A stretch of DNA of 58,881 nucleotides from JOPF133 sp052144935 (GCA_052144935.1 JBKQPR010000104.1:1-58881); one strand, 5' to 3'; counted from the first letter of the stretch, positions 43,579 to 52,335 are shown. Numbers and translations are program-made. The notes: a model not told the origin generated them from the sequence alone.

Positions 43579-46269
43579 ATGCCGGTCGGTACTCAGGGGA
43601 ATCTTGGGTCGCGAATCTCGCTCAAGCGAAGGGCCAACTTTGTGCTCGCTTGCGCATGCGTTGGATTTGCGTCCATTGCCGCGTTCATTCGCGCCGCCGA
43701 CAAGCCTGTTTCTTTCACCGCAGACATCCGGCCTGTATTCGAAAACAGTTGCTGGAAATGTCACGGCAGCGCCATCCAGCTTTCCAAGCTCGACCTGCGG
43801 ACGCGCGACGGCGCGCTGAAGGGCGGAGATAGGGGCGCTGCGATCGTTCCGGGGAAGGCCGAGGACAGCCGGCTGTACCGCCTGGTCGCGGGACTCGAGA
43901 AGCCTTCCATGCCTCTGGACGGCAAACTCACGGCCGACCAGATTTCCCTCATTAAGGAATGGATCGACCAAGGTGCACTCTGGGACGCCGCACCCCGGGA
44001 CACTGCATCCGAAGCCCGTCAAAGTCAGCCGCCCGGTTCGCCGCAGCTCGCCTCGCCGCAGCTCACCTCGCTTGAGGAGATGCCGATTTCCCCGGAGGCG
44101 CGCAGTTATTGGGCGTTTCAGAAGCCCGTGCGATCTCCCGCGCCTTTGGTTTCCCCAAACCTGACTAACCCGATTGATCGTTTCCTGGAAAACACGCGCC
44201 GTGAAAAGGGCCTCAAGCCCGCGCCGCGGGCCGATCGAATCACTCTCTTACGCCGGGCATACATGGACTTGATTGGGTTGCCGCCGACGCCCGCCGAGAC
44301 CGCCGAGTACCTGGCCGACAGTGGGCCTCAAGCGTGGGAGCATCTCATCGACAAGCTCCTCGCCTCGCCGCACTACGGTGAGCGTTGGGGCCGTCACTGG
44401 CTGGATGTGGCCCGTTACGCCGATTCCAACGGCTTCGAGCACGACTACGACCGGCCCAACGCGTGGCGCTACCGGGACTACGTGATCCGCGCTTTCAATC
44501 GGGACATTCCATACAACACCTTTCTTGCCGAACAGATCGCTGGCGACGAGCTCGATCGGGTCACCGACGACAGCATGATCGCCACCGGGTTTCTGCGCAA
44601 CTACGCCAAGGTCGGTTATCGCGAGAAAGACAATCCTCAGTTTCGGTACGAATACCTCGACGACATGATCGGCACTATCGGGCGCGGAGTCCTGGGGCTC
44701 ACGGTCAATTGCGCGCGCTGCCATAACCACAAGTTCGACCCGATATCCCAGAAAGACTACTACCAGATGCAGGCCTCGCTGTTCGGGTACGTGGAGACGG
44801 ATTATCCGCTGGCGTCGAAAGAGCAGGTCGCGGCGTATGAAAAGAAGACCGCTGAAATCGATGCGAAGATCGCGCCTTTGAGGCAGCGGATTCGACAAAT
44901 CGAGGAGCCTTATCGTTCCCGGCTGGCGCAGGAGAAGTACAAGAAATATCCGGCCAACGTACAGCGCGCCATCGCAGTTCCGGAAGAGAAGCGGACGCCT
45001 GGAGAAGCACTGCTGGCGGGGCAGGTGATTCGCACCACCTCGGTAGCGAGCGAGGAGATTGACCGCGTGATGTCCCCCGGGGACCTGACGCAAAAGAAGG
45101 CCCTGAACGAGCAGATCGGCGCTCTCCAAAGCGAGCGGCCGAAGCCGCTCCCGATGGCCGCCATCGTCACCGACGGCGACTACCGTTTCACTCCCGACGG
45201 CCCGGGCGACGAGCCCGCCCCTGGCAAAGGCGTGAAGAGCGAGGCCACCGAAGGCAGTTTCTTATTCCAAGGGCCGGGCCGCTATCAACCGCCGCCTTCC
45301 TATTTCCTGATCCGCGGCGATCCCGAAAGCCGCGGCTCATTGATGAAGCCCGGATTTATCGGCGTGATCACTCAAGGCAATCCGCCGACGGAAGATCCGC
45401 CGGCGAACGGCCGTACTTCGGGAAGAAGAAGGGCGCTGGCAGAATGGCTCGGCTCCGAGCGAAATCCGCTGACCGCGCGCGTGATCGTCAATCGCATCTG
45501 GAGCCACCATTTCGGGCAGGGTATCGTCGCGACGCTGGACAACTTCGGCAAGATGGGCGAGAAGCCCACCCACCCGGAATTGCTCGACTGGCTGGCCGTG
45601 GAATTCATGAGCCGCGGCTGGAGCATCAAGCAGATGCATCGCTTGATGATGACGTCCGAGGCATACCAGATGTCGTCGCAGTATCAGGATACGGGCGACG
45701 TGGAGAAGGATCCGGACAACCAATACTTGTGGCGGTTCCGCATCCAGAGACTCGATGCGGAAATCGTGCGCGACGCGATGATGGCGGCGAGCGGTGCTTT
45801 GGATCTGACGATCGGCGGCCCGCCGGTGTTTCCGCACATTCCCGGAGAAATCCTCCGCTCGATGTCCGAGGGCATCTGGAAGAAGGAAGAAGATGGACCC
45901 CGAGTCTGGCGCCGCAGCATCTACGTTTACCGCAAGCGCGGTCTCCCGTTCCCGATGTTCGAGGTGTTCGATCTGCCCGATCAGAATACAAGCTGCGGGA
46001 GGCGGAATGTTTCTACGGTTCCGACGCAGGCATTGACGCTGCTCAACGATGAGTTCGTACTACGGCAATCCAAACTCTTCGCGGACCGCGTAGAAGAAGC
46101 GGCGCACGGCGATTCCGCGAAGCGGGTCGACCTGGCGTACCGGATCGCCCTGTCGCGGCCCCCGCGCGAAGACGAAGCGAAGCTCGCCGCGGATTTCCTG
46201 CAAAAGAGATCGCTCGCCGACTTCACGCATGTGCTTTTGAATTTGAACGAGTTTCTATACGTGCGGTGA
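43579..46269 (+). CDS. DUF1549/DUF1553 protein with cytochrome c-like domain
   Basis: An 896-residue exported protein from ATG 43579 (the frame is open further upstream without homology). PSCyt1 domain (about 45-125): heme motif CWKCH at 58-62, with KLDLRTRDGALKGG and MPLDGKLTADQI. DUF1549 (about 185-390): RWGRHWLDVARYADSNGFEHD and a second heme-like motif, CARCH, at 378-382. DUF1553 (about 615-870): RNPLTARVIVNRIWSHHFG, RVWRRSIYVYRKRGLPFPMF. The family is common in Planctomycetes and Solibacter-like acidobacteria, always next to DUF1501, with roles proposed in polysaccharide breakdown but not settled. The partner begins 3 bases later. Confidence 0.95.
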   Translation: MPVGTQGNLGSRISLKRRANFVLACACVGFASIAAFIRAADKPVSFTADIRPVFENSCWKCHGSAIQLSKLDLRTRDGALKGGDRGAAIVPGKAEDSRLYRLVAGLEKPSMPLDGKLTADQISLIKEWIDQGALWDAAPRDTASEARQSQPPGSPQLASPQLTSLEEMPISPEARSYWAFQKPVRSPAPLVSPNLTNPIDRFLENTRREKGLKPAPRADRITLLRRAYMDLIGLPPTPAETAEYLADSGPQAWEHLIDKLLASPHYGERWGRHWLDVARYADSNGFEHDYDRPNAWRYRDYVIRAFNRDIPYNTFLAEQIAGDELDRVTDDSMIATGFLRNYAKVGYREKDNPQFRYEYLDDMIGTIGRGVLGLTVNCARCHNHKFDPISQKDYYQMQASLFGYVETDYPLASKEQVAAYEKKTAEIDAKIAPLRQRIRQIEEPYRSRLAQEKYKKYPANVQRAIAVPEEKRTPGEALLAGQVIRTTSVASEEIDRVMSPGDLTQKKALNEQIGALQSERPKPLPMAAIVTDGDYRFTPDGPGDEPAPGKGVKSEATEGSFLFQGPGRYQPPPSYFLIRGDPESRGSLMKPGFIGVITQGNPPTEDPPANGRTSGRRRALAEWLGSERNPLTARVIVNRIWSHHFGQGIVATLDNFGKMGEKPTHPELLDWLAVEFMSRGWSIKQMHRLMMTSEAYQMSSQYQDTGDVEKDPDNQYLWRFRIQRLDAEIVRDAMMAASGALDLTIGGPPVFPHIPGEILRSMSEGIWKKEEDGPRVWRRSIYVYRKRGLPFPMFEVFDLPDQNTSCGRRNVSTVPTQALTLLNDEFVLRQSKLFADRVEEAAHGDSAKRVDLAYRIALSRPPREDEAKLAADFLQKRSLADFTHVLLNLNEFLYVR

Positions 46270-46272
46270 AAC

Positions 46273-47724
46273 ATGAAGAGTTTTTGGTCCAGACGCGATT
46301 TCCTGTTTCAATCCGGCGGCGGTGTGAGCGGTCTCGCGCTGGCTTATCTATTGAACCAGGAGGGACTGCTGGGCGCGGCGCCGGATGGCGGCGCGTGCGA
46401 CGCCAAAGCGGTGGGCTACAACCCGTATGCCCCCCGCAAGCCTCACTTCGCCCCGCGCGCCACCAGGGTGATTTCATTGTTCATGAGCGGCGGCGTCAGC
46501 CATCTCGATACCTTCGACCCCAAGCCGGCGCTGGAGAAGTATGCCGGCCAGCCGTTGTCCGGCAAGGGCGAGATCGTCGTCCGCCAAGGGAATCCCGGCC
46601 CTCTCATGCCCAGCCCGTTTCAGTTCCGCAAACACGGCCAATGCGGGATGGACGTGGCGGAGATATTTCCCATGCTCGCGCAGCACGTGGATGAGATGGC
46701 TTTCCTGCGATCCGTGTACGGAAAATCGAACGACCACGTGCAGGCAACCTATGAACTGAATACCGGCAAGATACAGATGGGGCTCCCCAGTGTTGGGTCT
46801 TGGGTCACGTACGGTCTCGGCTCGGAAAACCAGAGCCTGCCGGCATTCGTGGTGATCTACGATCATCGCGGCGGACCGTTAGGCGGCCCATCCAACTGGA
46901 GCGCGGGATACATGCCCGCGGCTTACCAGGCCACCGTCTTCCGCTCCGCCGGCGACCCCATCATCGATCTGAAACCGCCGGCAGAGGTGAGCCCGGAGCA
47001 GCAGCGCGACCGGCTCGATCTGCTCGCCAGGCTCAATGCGATGGATCTGGAGAACTATCCCGGCAGTTCCGAACTGGCCGCGCGCATCTCTTCGTACGAA
47101 CTGGCGTACCGCATGCAGAGTTGCGCTCCGGAAGCGGTGGACGTGAATAGCGAATCGGAAGCCACGCGCAAGCTCTACGGGTTGGACGAGAAGATCACCG
47201 AGCCGTTCGGCAGGCAATGCATCATGGCCCGCCGTCTGGTGGAGCGTGGAGTCCGGTTCGTACAGCTTTATCATGGCGGACTCGGCCAGCAGAATCGGGA
47301 CACCTGGGATGCGCACGACGATGTGAAAGAGAATCATACTCGGCACGCCGCCGAGGTGGACCGCCCCATCGCCGCCCTGCTGACCGACCTGAACGCGCGC
47401 GGTTTGCTCGACACAACCCTGGTGCTCTGGCATGGCGAGTTCGGGCGCATGCCGATTTCGCAGAAAGGCGTCGGGCGCGACCACAATCCCGGAACCATGA
47501 CCATGTGGATGGCCGGCGCCAAAATCAAGGGCGGCCAGATCGTCGGAGCCAGCGACGATTTCGGTTATAAGGCGGAGAGGCAGCCCATCGCCGTCCATGA
47601 TCTCCACGCCACCATGCTGCATTTGCTGGGCATCGATCACACCAGGCTGACTTATCTTTTCAATGGCCGGAACATGCGGCTCACCGACGTATACGGCGAA
47701 TTGATTCCGCAAATCGTGGCCTGA
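46273..47724 (+). CDS. DUF1501 Tat-exported partner protein
   Basis: A 483-residue protein. A Tat signal (SRRDFLFQSGGGVSGLALAY) is followed by the DUF1501 (sulfatase-like, alkaline-phosphatase fold) domain: VISLFMSGGVSHLDTFDPKP, FLRSVYGKSNDHVQATYELN, RRLVERGVRFVQLYHGG, WDAHDDVKENH, VLWHGEFGRMP and GRDHNPGTMTMWMAG. It follows the DUF1553 gene by 3 bases, the standard arrangement of this pair, and is expected to work with it in the periplasm. Substrate unknown. Confidence 0.95.
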   Translation: MKSFWSRRDFLFQSGGGVSGLALAYLLNQEGLLGAAPDGGACDAKAVGYNPYAPRKPHFAPRATRVISLFMSGGVSHLDTFDPKPALEKYAGQPLSGKGEIVVRQGNPGPLMPSPFQFRKHGQCGMDVAEIFPMLAQHVDEMAFLRSVYGKSNDHVQATYELNTGKIQMGLPSVGSWVTYGLGSENQSLPAFVVIYDHRGGPLGGPSNWSAGYMPAAYQATVFRSAGDPIIDLKPPAEVSPEQQRDRLDLLARLNAMDLENYPGSSELAARISSYELAYRMQSCAPEAVDVNSESEATRKLYGLDEKITEPFGRQCIMARRLVERGVRFVQLYHGGLGQQNRDTWDAHDDVKENHTRHAAEVDRPIAALLTDLNARGLLDTTLVLWHGEFGRMPISQKGVGRDHNPGTMTMWMAGAKIKGGQIVGASDDFGYKAERQPIAVHDLHATMLHLLGIDHTRLTYLFNGRNMRLTDVYGELIPQIVA

Positions 47725-47749
47725 TGCCCCCGGGGCCGATCCGTCCGTG

Positions 47750-48016
47750 CGCAGCATGCCGCTGGTATTGCGCTTCGGCTGCCCCTCTGCCTCGATCCTC
47801 GCGGCAATGCGCACGCCGGCAAATTGATCGACGACGGCCAAAGCCAATCCGTTCTCCAGAAGGCGCACGAGGTGCCCCCGCAAATGATAGTGTTTTGCCT
47901 TGGGCGGGGTCGCCTCCACCGTTCGCCATGCTGCCATGCTGCAGTTCATAGCGACGGCCGTCGTCCGGCATTTGCCAGAATTGTTCCACCGTAATCAGGC
48001 CGGGAAGCGCCGCCAT
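47750..48016 (-). pseudogene. Truncated, frameshifted Uma2-family gene
   Basis: From ATG 48016 the frame encodes MAALPGLITVEQFWQMPDDG then RRYELQHGSMANGG, almost identical to the start of the intact Uma2 gene at 49120. The frame then breaks near 47920, and homology continues in the frame reading VEATPPKAKHYHLRGHLVRL and LENGLALAVVDQFAGV. The C-terminal half, with the nuclease-like motif, is missing. It lies within a segmental duplication shared with 49037-49201. Confidence 0.82.
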
Positions 48017-48098
48017 AGGATCCTCCTTTCTGCTCTAATCTCACCCCCGCATTTTCCAAACCAGAAACAGCAGCCCGGCGGCGAATCCCGCGCAAGGG
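47930..48098. repeat. Segmental duplication, copy 1
   Basis: About 165 bases closely match 49037-49201. The copy covers the 5' part of a Uma2 gene, its leader and the last 17 or so codons of an isoprenylcysteine-methyltransferase-like gene (FAAGLLFLVWKM on the minus strand, against FAAGLLLLVWKM in copy 2). Its right end is a fragment of a gene whose full copy is only at 49147. Confidence 0.85.
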
Positions 48099-48228
48099 GG
48101 AGCCACCGGAAATGCGGGCCTGCGCGACTTCTTACGTCCCGCGCCCTGACAACAGGAACTCGGTGACCTCCGGAGGCTTGCTGAGGTTCCTTTGGTGGTT
48201 CTTCCTATCTGTGCCTTTGTGATGTGCT

Positions 48229-48537
48229 TTGCTGTTCCCATACCAGACGCTTTGGAATGGCCTCCCAGCCTTCGCTCGGGAGGGTTTTGGGTACTCCGTG
48301 CCTATGGCAACATTGTTTGCACTGGGCTTTCTGTTTGGCGGTGCACGTGGGAACTTCCTGGCTAGATCCGCGCTCATAAACGCCGCCTGGTGGTGCTGGT
48401 TGATCCTCTACTTGCGGACAGCGCAGATACTCCAGTGGCCGGCCATAATGCACATGTTGCCCTGGGCCCTGCCGACTCACCTGCCGATCATCCTCGGAGC
48501 GTTTCTTCGCCGCGGCACAACGAACCAAAGGCATTGA
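48229..48537 (+). CDS. Possible small Trp-rich membrane protein
   Basis: A 102-codon frame starting at ATG 48229. Hydrophobic stretches such as SVPMATLFALGFLFGGARG and SALINAAWWCWLILYLRTAQ, and a Trp-rich end (ILQWPAIMHMLPWALP), look like a membrane protein rather than a random frame. I recognise no family and no convincing ribosome site. It could be a fragment, since it lies just beyond the segmental duplication. Confidence 0.35.
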   Translation: MLFPYQTLWNGLPAFAREGFGYSVPMATLFALGFLFGGARGNFLARSALINAAWWCWLILYLRTAQILQWPAIMHMLPWALPTHLPIILGAFLRRGTTNQRH

Positions 48538-48586
48538 TCCTCCGCCTGCCGAATCTCGACCCTGCCCAAAGCGAGTCGAAGGGTTG

Positions 48587-49120
48587 TTAGCCGAAGATCT
48601 CCGCAACCGGCAGCGCATCGCCTCCAAAGGCTGTCAGGGGGAGGGTTTGAGGAGCCTGGAACCGTGAGCTTGAGCCATCGCGGTGAATCACCGTAACGGA
48701 GGCGTCGTCAATGTCCACGATCCAGAATTCCCAGGCGCCGTTGGCCAGCACGAGCGCAGCCAGTTCCCGCAGTTGCCGGTTGCTATTCGATGGCGACTTG
48801 ATTTCGATAACCAGTTCGGGCGCGCCGCGAAGGTTGTCTTCCGGATCGGCTTGATCCCAGCGCACCTGGGAGACCATTGCGACATCGGCGATCCGCAGAT
48901 CGAACTGTCCCAGCGGACGATAAGGAAACTCCATGCTGACCTGCCCGAATCCAGCCAATCGGTCCTCCAGAAGGCGCAAGAATCGCCTCTGTACTTTATG
49001 GTGTTTTGTCTTGGGCAGGGTCACCTCCACCACGTCACCATGCTGCAGTTCATAGCGGCGGCCGTCTTCGGGCATTTGCCGGAACTGTTCCACCGTGATC
49101 AGGTCGGGAAGCGCCGCCAT
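48587..49120 (-). CDS. Uma2-family (DUF820) endonuclease-like protein
   Basis: A 177-residue protein from ATG 49120. EQFRQMPEDGRRYELQHGDV, HHKVQRRFLRLLEDRLAGF, LRIADVAMVSQVRW, APELVIEIKSPSNSNRQLRE and WEFWIVDIDDASVTVI form the Uma2 restriction-endonuclease-like fold (PD-(D/E)xK: Asp of IADVAMV, then EIKS). Family members are numerous in acidobacteria and cyanobacteria; most have no known function. It is downstream of the heptosyltransferase operon on the same strand and has a truncated duplicate at 47750-48016. Confidence 0.9.
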   Translation of the reverse strand: MAALPDLITVEQFRQMPEDGRRYELQHGDVVEVTLPKTKHHKVQRRFLRLLEDRLAGFGQVSMEFPYRPLGQFDLRIADVAMVSQVRWDQADPEDNLRGAPELVIEIKSPSNSNRQLRELAALVLANGAWEFWIVDIDDASVTVIHRDGSSSRFQAPQTLPLTAFGGDALPVAEIFG

Positions 49121-49201
49121 AGGATCTCTTTCTACTCTACATCCCACTACTGCATTTTCCAAACCAGCAACAGCAGCCCGGCGGCGAATCCCGCTGCCGC
49201 G
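49037..49201. repeat. Segmental duplication, copy 2 (intact genes)
   Basis: This copy matches 47930-48098 and carries the start of the intact Uma2 gene and the end of the isoprenylcysteine-methyltransferase-like gene. Similarity is highest across the Uma2 start (GCGCCGCCATAGGATC on the plus strand) and across CATTTTCCAAACCAG. Because both flanking genes are whole here, this is likely the parent copy. Confidence 0.85.
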
Positions 49202-49695
49202 TTGTATTCCTGATTCCGCAGATACAGTGACGGCCGGAACGGCGTTGCCCCCTTCTGTTGCAGCGGCCGCAAGCGGGGCCAGAGCGCCGGGACGGCCCTG
49301 GCGTATGCCTCGTAATCGGGAAACAGGCGGCGCAAATGTTGCTCTTCGAGCTGGATCACCGGCAGATAAATCAACAGGAAGACCGCGGCGACGAGCGCGC
49401 CCAAACCGGGGCTGTCGGATGCGATTGCCAGTCCGGCCGCGACTAACAAGGTGCCCAGGTAAAGCGGGTTTCGAGTGTAGGCATAAGGGCCTCCCGTGGC
49501 GAGTTGCTGGTTCTTGGCCAGGCATCCGGCGGCCCAGGCGCGCAACGCGAGTCCGGCCAGCGAAACCGGAACGCCCAGGGCCATCCATCGCGCCGTGGGC
49601 CGCGAGAACCATGCGAACACAGCCACCAGCAGGAAGCCGGTGGGCACGCGCAGCCGGGCTACCGTGTCGGCGTAGCGCTTCGGAAACCGGAGCAT
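49147..49695 (-). CDS. Isoprenylcysteine carboxylmethyltransferase-like membrane protein
   Basis: A 182-residue membrane protein with about five helices. The signature TGGPYAYTRNPLYLGTLLVA and EEQHLRRLFPDYEAYARAVP mark the ICMT/PEMT-like methyltransferase family; the Arg-Asn-Pro-x-Tyr and Glu-Glu pairs bind SAM in relatives. Bacterial substrates are mostly unknown and prenylated proteins are not expected, so lipid or small-molecule methylation is possible. Its start lies 37 bases inside the upstream GT9 gene, indicating translational coupling in the LPS operon. Confidence 0.88.
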   Translation of the reverse strand: MLRFPKRYADTVARLRVPTGFLLVAVFAWFSRPTARWMALGVPVSLAGLALRAWAAGCLAKNQQLATGGPYAYTRNPLYLGTLLVAAGLAIASDSPGLGALVAAVFLLIYLPVIQLEEQHLRRLFPDYEAYARAVPALWPRLRPLQQKGATPFRPSLYLRNQEYNAAAGFAAGLLLLVWKMQ

Positions 49696-50690
49696 ACGGT
49701 GCGGAGGGCCTCGAAAACCTGGCCGGGGGAGATCTCGCTCATGCTTTGGTCGACCACCCGGTGGCGCTTGTAGGTGGTGGCGGCTTGCGGGCTGCGCAGG
49801 ATCGCGAGCGATCCGCCGTAAGGGCCGTTGCGTGCCGGGTCCGTGGGGCCGAAGAGGGCCACGCCGGGTTTGCCCAAAGCCGCGGCGATGTGCAACGGGC
49901 CGCTATCCACTCCCACCACGGCGGCCGCGCGGCGCGAGGCGTGGATCAAACCGGGCAGGCCGGAAACATGCGGTAGGCAGGGACCGAGGTCCACGGCCGG
50001 GCCCAGAGGGCCCCCCAGAGGGCCCCCCAGAGGGCCCCCCTGATACCCCGGCGGCAGGTTGAGCACCAGGGGCAGACGGAACTCGCGCGCCAGCAACTCG
50101 CCAAGGGCGCGAAAATGGCTCAGCGGCCATTGCTTGGCGCCCCAGCCTGCCAGAGGGCTGGCCAGCACGAATTCTCCAGCCGGCAGGTCGCCCTCCGGCC
50201 GGCCTGGCGGCAGCGCGAAGGTGCGCAGAGCGACTGACGCGCCGGCGGCCGCGGCCAAGTCCAGGTTGCGATCCACCACGTGGACCGCCGCACTCACGAT
50301 TTTGTCCGAGTAGAAAACCGCCGCGGCGCGCTCGCGCACCTGCGAATGGTGGAAGCCGTAGATCCGGTCCGGGCGGGCGGCCGACGCCACCAGCGCGGAT
50401 TTCAGCAGGCCCTGGAAATCGATCGCCAGATCCCACTGGCGCGCGCGCAGAAAACGCCACGTGCGGAACAGCGCGGCGGCGGAATCGCGCTCCAGGCAGG
50501 CCACTTCGTCGACCGAGGGATTGCCTTCCAGCAGAGGCGCCCAGCGCGGCTCCACCATCCACGTGAGGTGCGAGTTGGGGAAGCTTTGCTTGAGCGAAGC
50601 CACCGCGGGCAAGGTGTGGATGACATCGCCCAGAGCGCCTAACCGGACGATCAAAATGCGGCTGCTAGCGGGCTTGCCGGCGGTGAACAT
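49659..50690 (-). CDS. GT9 heptosyltransferase, WaaC-like
   Basis: A 343-residue GT9 enzyme. ILIVRLGALGDVIHTLPAVA is the N-terminal acceptor loop with the catalytic Asp; WDLAIDFQGLLKSALVA and VVGVDSGPLHIAAALGKPGV (nucleotide-sugar site) follow. It probably transfers the first heptose to the lipid A-Kdo core. An unusual tandem GGPL repeat (about residues 217-228, coded by a 12-base DNA repeat) is inserted between the two Rossmann domains. It overlaps the neighbouring genes by 26 and 37 bases. Exact acceptor specificity (WaaC or another heptosyltransferase) is inferred from gene order. Confidence 0.88.
   Translation of the reverse strand: MFTAGKPASSRILIVRLGALGDVIHTLPAVASLKQSFPNSHLTWMVEPRWAPLLEGNPSVDEVACLERDSAAALFRTWRFLRARQWDLAIDFQGLLKSALVASAARPDRIYGFHHSQVRERAAAVFYSDKIVSAAVHVVDRNLDLAAAAGASVALRTFALPPGRPEGDLPAGEFVLASPLAGWGAKQWPLSHFRALGELLAREFRLPLVLNLPPGYQGGPLGGPLGGPLGPAVDLGPCLPHVSGLPGLIHASRRAAAVVGVDSGPLHIAAALGKPGVALFGPTDPARNGPYGGSLAILRSPQAATTYKRHRVVDQSMSEISPGQVFEALRTVCSGFRSATPTR
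50004..50039 (-). repeat. Three 12-base repeats in the GT9 gene
   Basis: CAGAGGGCCCCC occurs three times in tandem (plus strand), encoding GGPLGGPLGGPL on the minus strand. It is in frame and sits in the flexible interdomain linker, so the copy number could change without destroying the enzyme. Slippage is the likely origin. Confidence 0.88.
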
Positions 50691-51045
50691 GCGCGATTAA
50701 CTGCTGGACGCGCTGCCGATCGGCGTCTTCCAGGCGGATGACGGCGGTTGGGTGAAGCGCGGCGGCAATGCGGTCGAGATCTGCATCATTGGCGGTCACC
50801 ACGTAGTCTATCACGCGCAGCGCGGCCACCATCTCGGCACGCGCGCGCTGGCTCAGCACCTCGTCAGGGTGAGGCAAGACTACGGCCATCAGGGCGCCCG
50901 CGGAGGTACGGCGGCGCACCTCCGCCAGATCGCGGGCGTGGGCGGCGCGGAGGACATCGAACAGGCCGGCGGCCACCGCCAGCGGCCGCGCGGGTTCCAG
51001 GGCCAGGGCGGATTCCAGGGTCAGAATCTTGCTTCGTGTGTCCAT
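50665..51045 (-). CDS. RfaE/HldE-like nucleotidyltransferase homologue with degenerate HxGH
   Basis: A 126-residue protein from ATG 51045. KILTLESALAL, GLFDVLRAAHARDLAEVRRR, LMAVVLPHPDEVLSQRARAE and VDYVVTANDADLDRIAAALH follow the fold of RfaE2-type cytidylyl/adenylyltransferases. The catalytic HxGH motif (normally DVLHxGH) reads RAAH here, so the first His and the Gly are lost. It sits between two heptosyltransferase genes, overlapping both (25 and 26 bases). It may be non-catalytic or regulatory in ADP-heptose supply, or use altered chemistry. Confidence 0.8.
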   Translation of the reverse strand: MDTRSKILTLESALALEPARPLAVAAGLFDVLRAAHARDLAEVRRRTSAGALMAVVLPHPDEVLSQRARAEMVAALRVIDYVVTANDADLDRIAAALHPTAVIRLEDADRQRVQQLIAHVHRRQAR

Positions 51046-52127
51046 GTCGTATCGGCGAGCAGTTCGGTCGCGGCAGCAGCCACCCGATCCGCCGTGACGC
51101 GGGTCATGCAGCGATGGTCGATGGGGCATTCGCGCAGCAGGCAGGGACTGCACTCGGCGTGCTCGCGGACCACCCGGGCGAGCGGTCCTGTGGGACCCGT
51201 GGTGGTGTCGTCGGTGGCGCCGAAAACCGTCACCATGGGAACGCCCAGCGCGGAGGCCACGTGCATGGCGCCGGAATCGTTGGTCAGGAACAGGCGGCAA
51301 GCGGCGGCCAGGTCGATGAATTCGCCGAGGGTGGTCTGGCCGGCCAGATTGCGGATCTCGCGGATGTCGCGGACGCCGGGGCCGCCGCGCGCAATCGACG
51401 CGGCCACGGCTTCGCAAAGAGCCCGCTCGGCCGGAGCCCCGAATAGCAGGACCGCCGCAGGGCGCAGGGCCACGGCCACTTCTGCGAAACGCTCGGGCAG
51501 CCAGCGCTTGGCATTGCCGTAAGCCGCGCCGGGGCTGATGCCGATAGCGGGGCCGTGGACGCCCAGCGCGGCAAGCTGGCGCAGGCCGGACTCGCGGGCG
51601 GCTTCGATACCGTCCAGGCGGATGGCGTCCGAGGGCGGGAAGTGCTCCAGCAGGCCGGCGCGTCGCAAAAGTTCGAGATAGTAAAAACGCTCGTGGCGGG
51701 GAATCTCGCCGGGCTCGGGAACCGCAATAGCGCGGGTGAGCAGCAGGCCGCGGCCATCGCGGCGGTAACCGATGCGCTCGGGGATGCCGGCCATCCACGC
51801 CACCAGCGCGGCGTCAAAAGCATTCTGCAGGAGGATGGCGCAATCGAAATGCAAGCCGCGCAGGAGGCCGGCGAACTCGCGCCGGGCCCTGAGGGAGCCC
51901 CGGAAAACGCCCCGCAGGCCGCGCTGCGCGGGATAGGGGATGACGCGGTCGACGACGGATTCGCGGGCATAGAGGTCGGCCAGCGAGGGCCTCGCCACCA
52001 CGGCGAGGTACGCGTGCGGAAATATCTGGCGGATGGCGCGAATGGCGGGCAGCGACATCACGGCGTCGCCCAGCCAATTGGTGGCGCGCACATACAGCCG
52101 CGAGATGGCGGAGGGATTCAGGGCCAC
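51021..52127 (-). CDS. waaF: GT9 ADP-heptose:LPS heptosyltransferase II
   Basis: A 368-residue GT9 enzyme. LYVRATNWLGDAVMSLPAIR is the WaaF N-terminal motif with catalytic Asp; FDCAILLQNAFDAALVAWMA, AIGISPGAAYGNAKRWLPER, LFLTNDSGAMHVASALGVP and VTVFGATDDTTTGPTGP complete the family pattern. It adds the second heptose of the LPS inner core at the cytoplasmic face of the inner membrane. It is the first gene of the minus-strand operon. The upstream region is a GC-rich minisatellite, so its promoter and leader must lie in or beyond those repeats. Confidence 0.92.
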   Translation of the reverse strand: MALNPSAISRLYVRATNWLGDAVMSLPAIRAIRQIFPHAYLAVVARPSLADLYARESVVDRVIPYPAQRGLRGVFRGSLRARREFAGLLRGLHFDCAILLQNAFDAALVAWMAGIPERIGYRRDGRGLLLTRAIAVPEPGEIPRHERFYYLELLRRAGLLEHFPPSDAIRLDGIEAARESGLRQLAALGVHGPAIGISPGAAYGNAKRWLPERFAEVAVALRPAAVLLFGAPAERALCEAVAASIARGGPGVRDIREIRNLAGQTTLGEFIDLAAACRLFLTNDSGAMHVASALGVPMVTVFGATDDTTTGPTGPLARVVREHAECSPCLLRECPIDHRCMTRVTADRVAAAATELLADTTWTHEARF

Positions 52128-52335
52128 GCATCTTCAGAATAACAGTGGCGCCGGAACGGCGGCCGCGGATCCGCGCCGCCCGGATACCCCACAGCCGCGC
52201 CCGCGGATCCGCGCCGCGGAACTGCGCCGCCAGAGTTGCAGCGCCCGAGTTACACCGCCCGATTCGCGCTGCCCGAGTTGCACTGCCCAGATCCACGGCC
52301 CCGGAACCGCGGCGCTACAGCCGCACCGGGAACCG

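Noticed and set aside
49095..49976. 293-codon plus-strand frame over the ICMT-like and GT9 genes
   Set aside because: Both minus-strand genes have family motifs; the plus frame does not.
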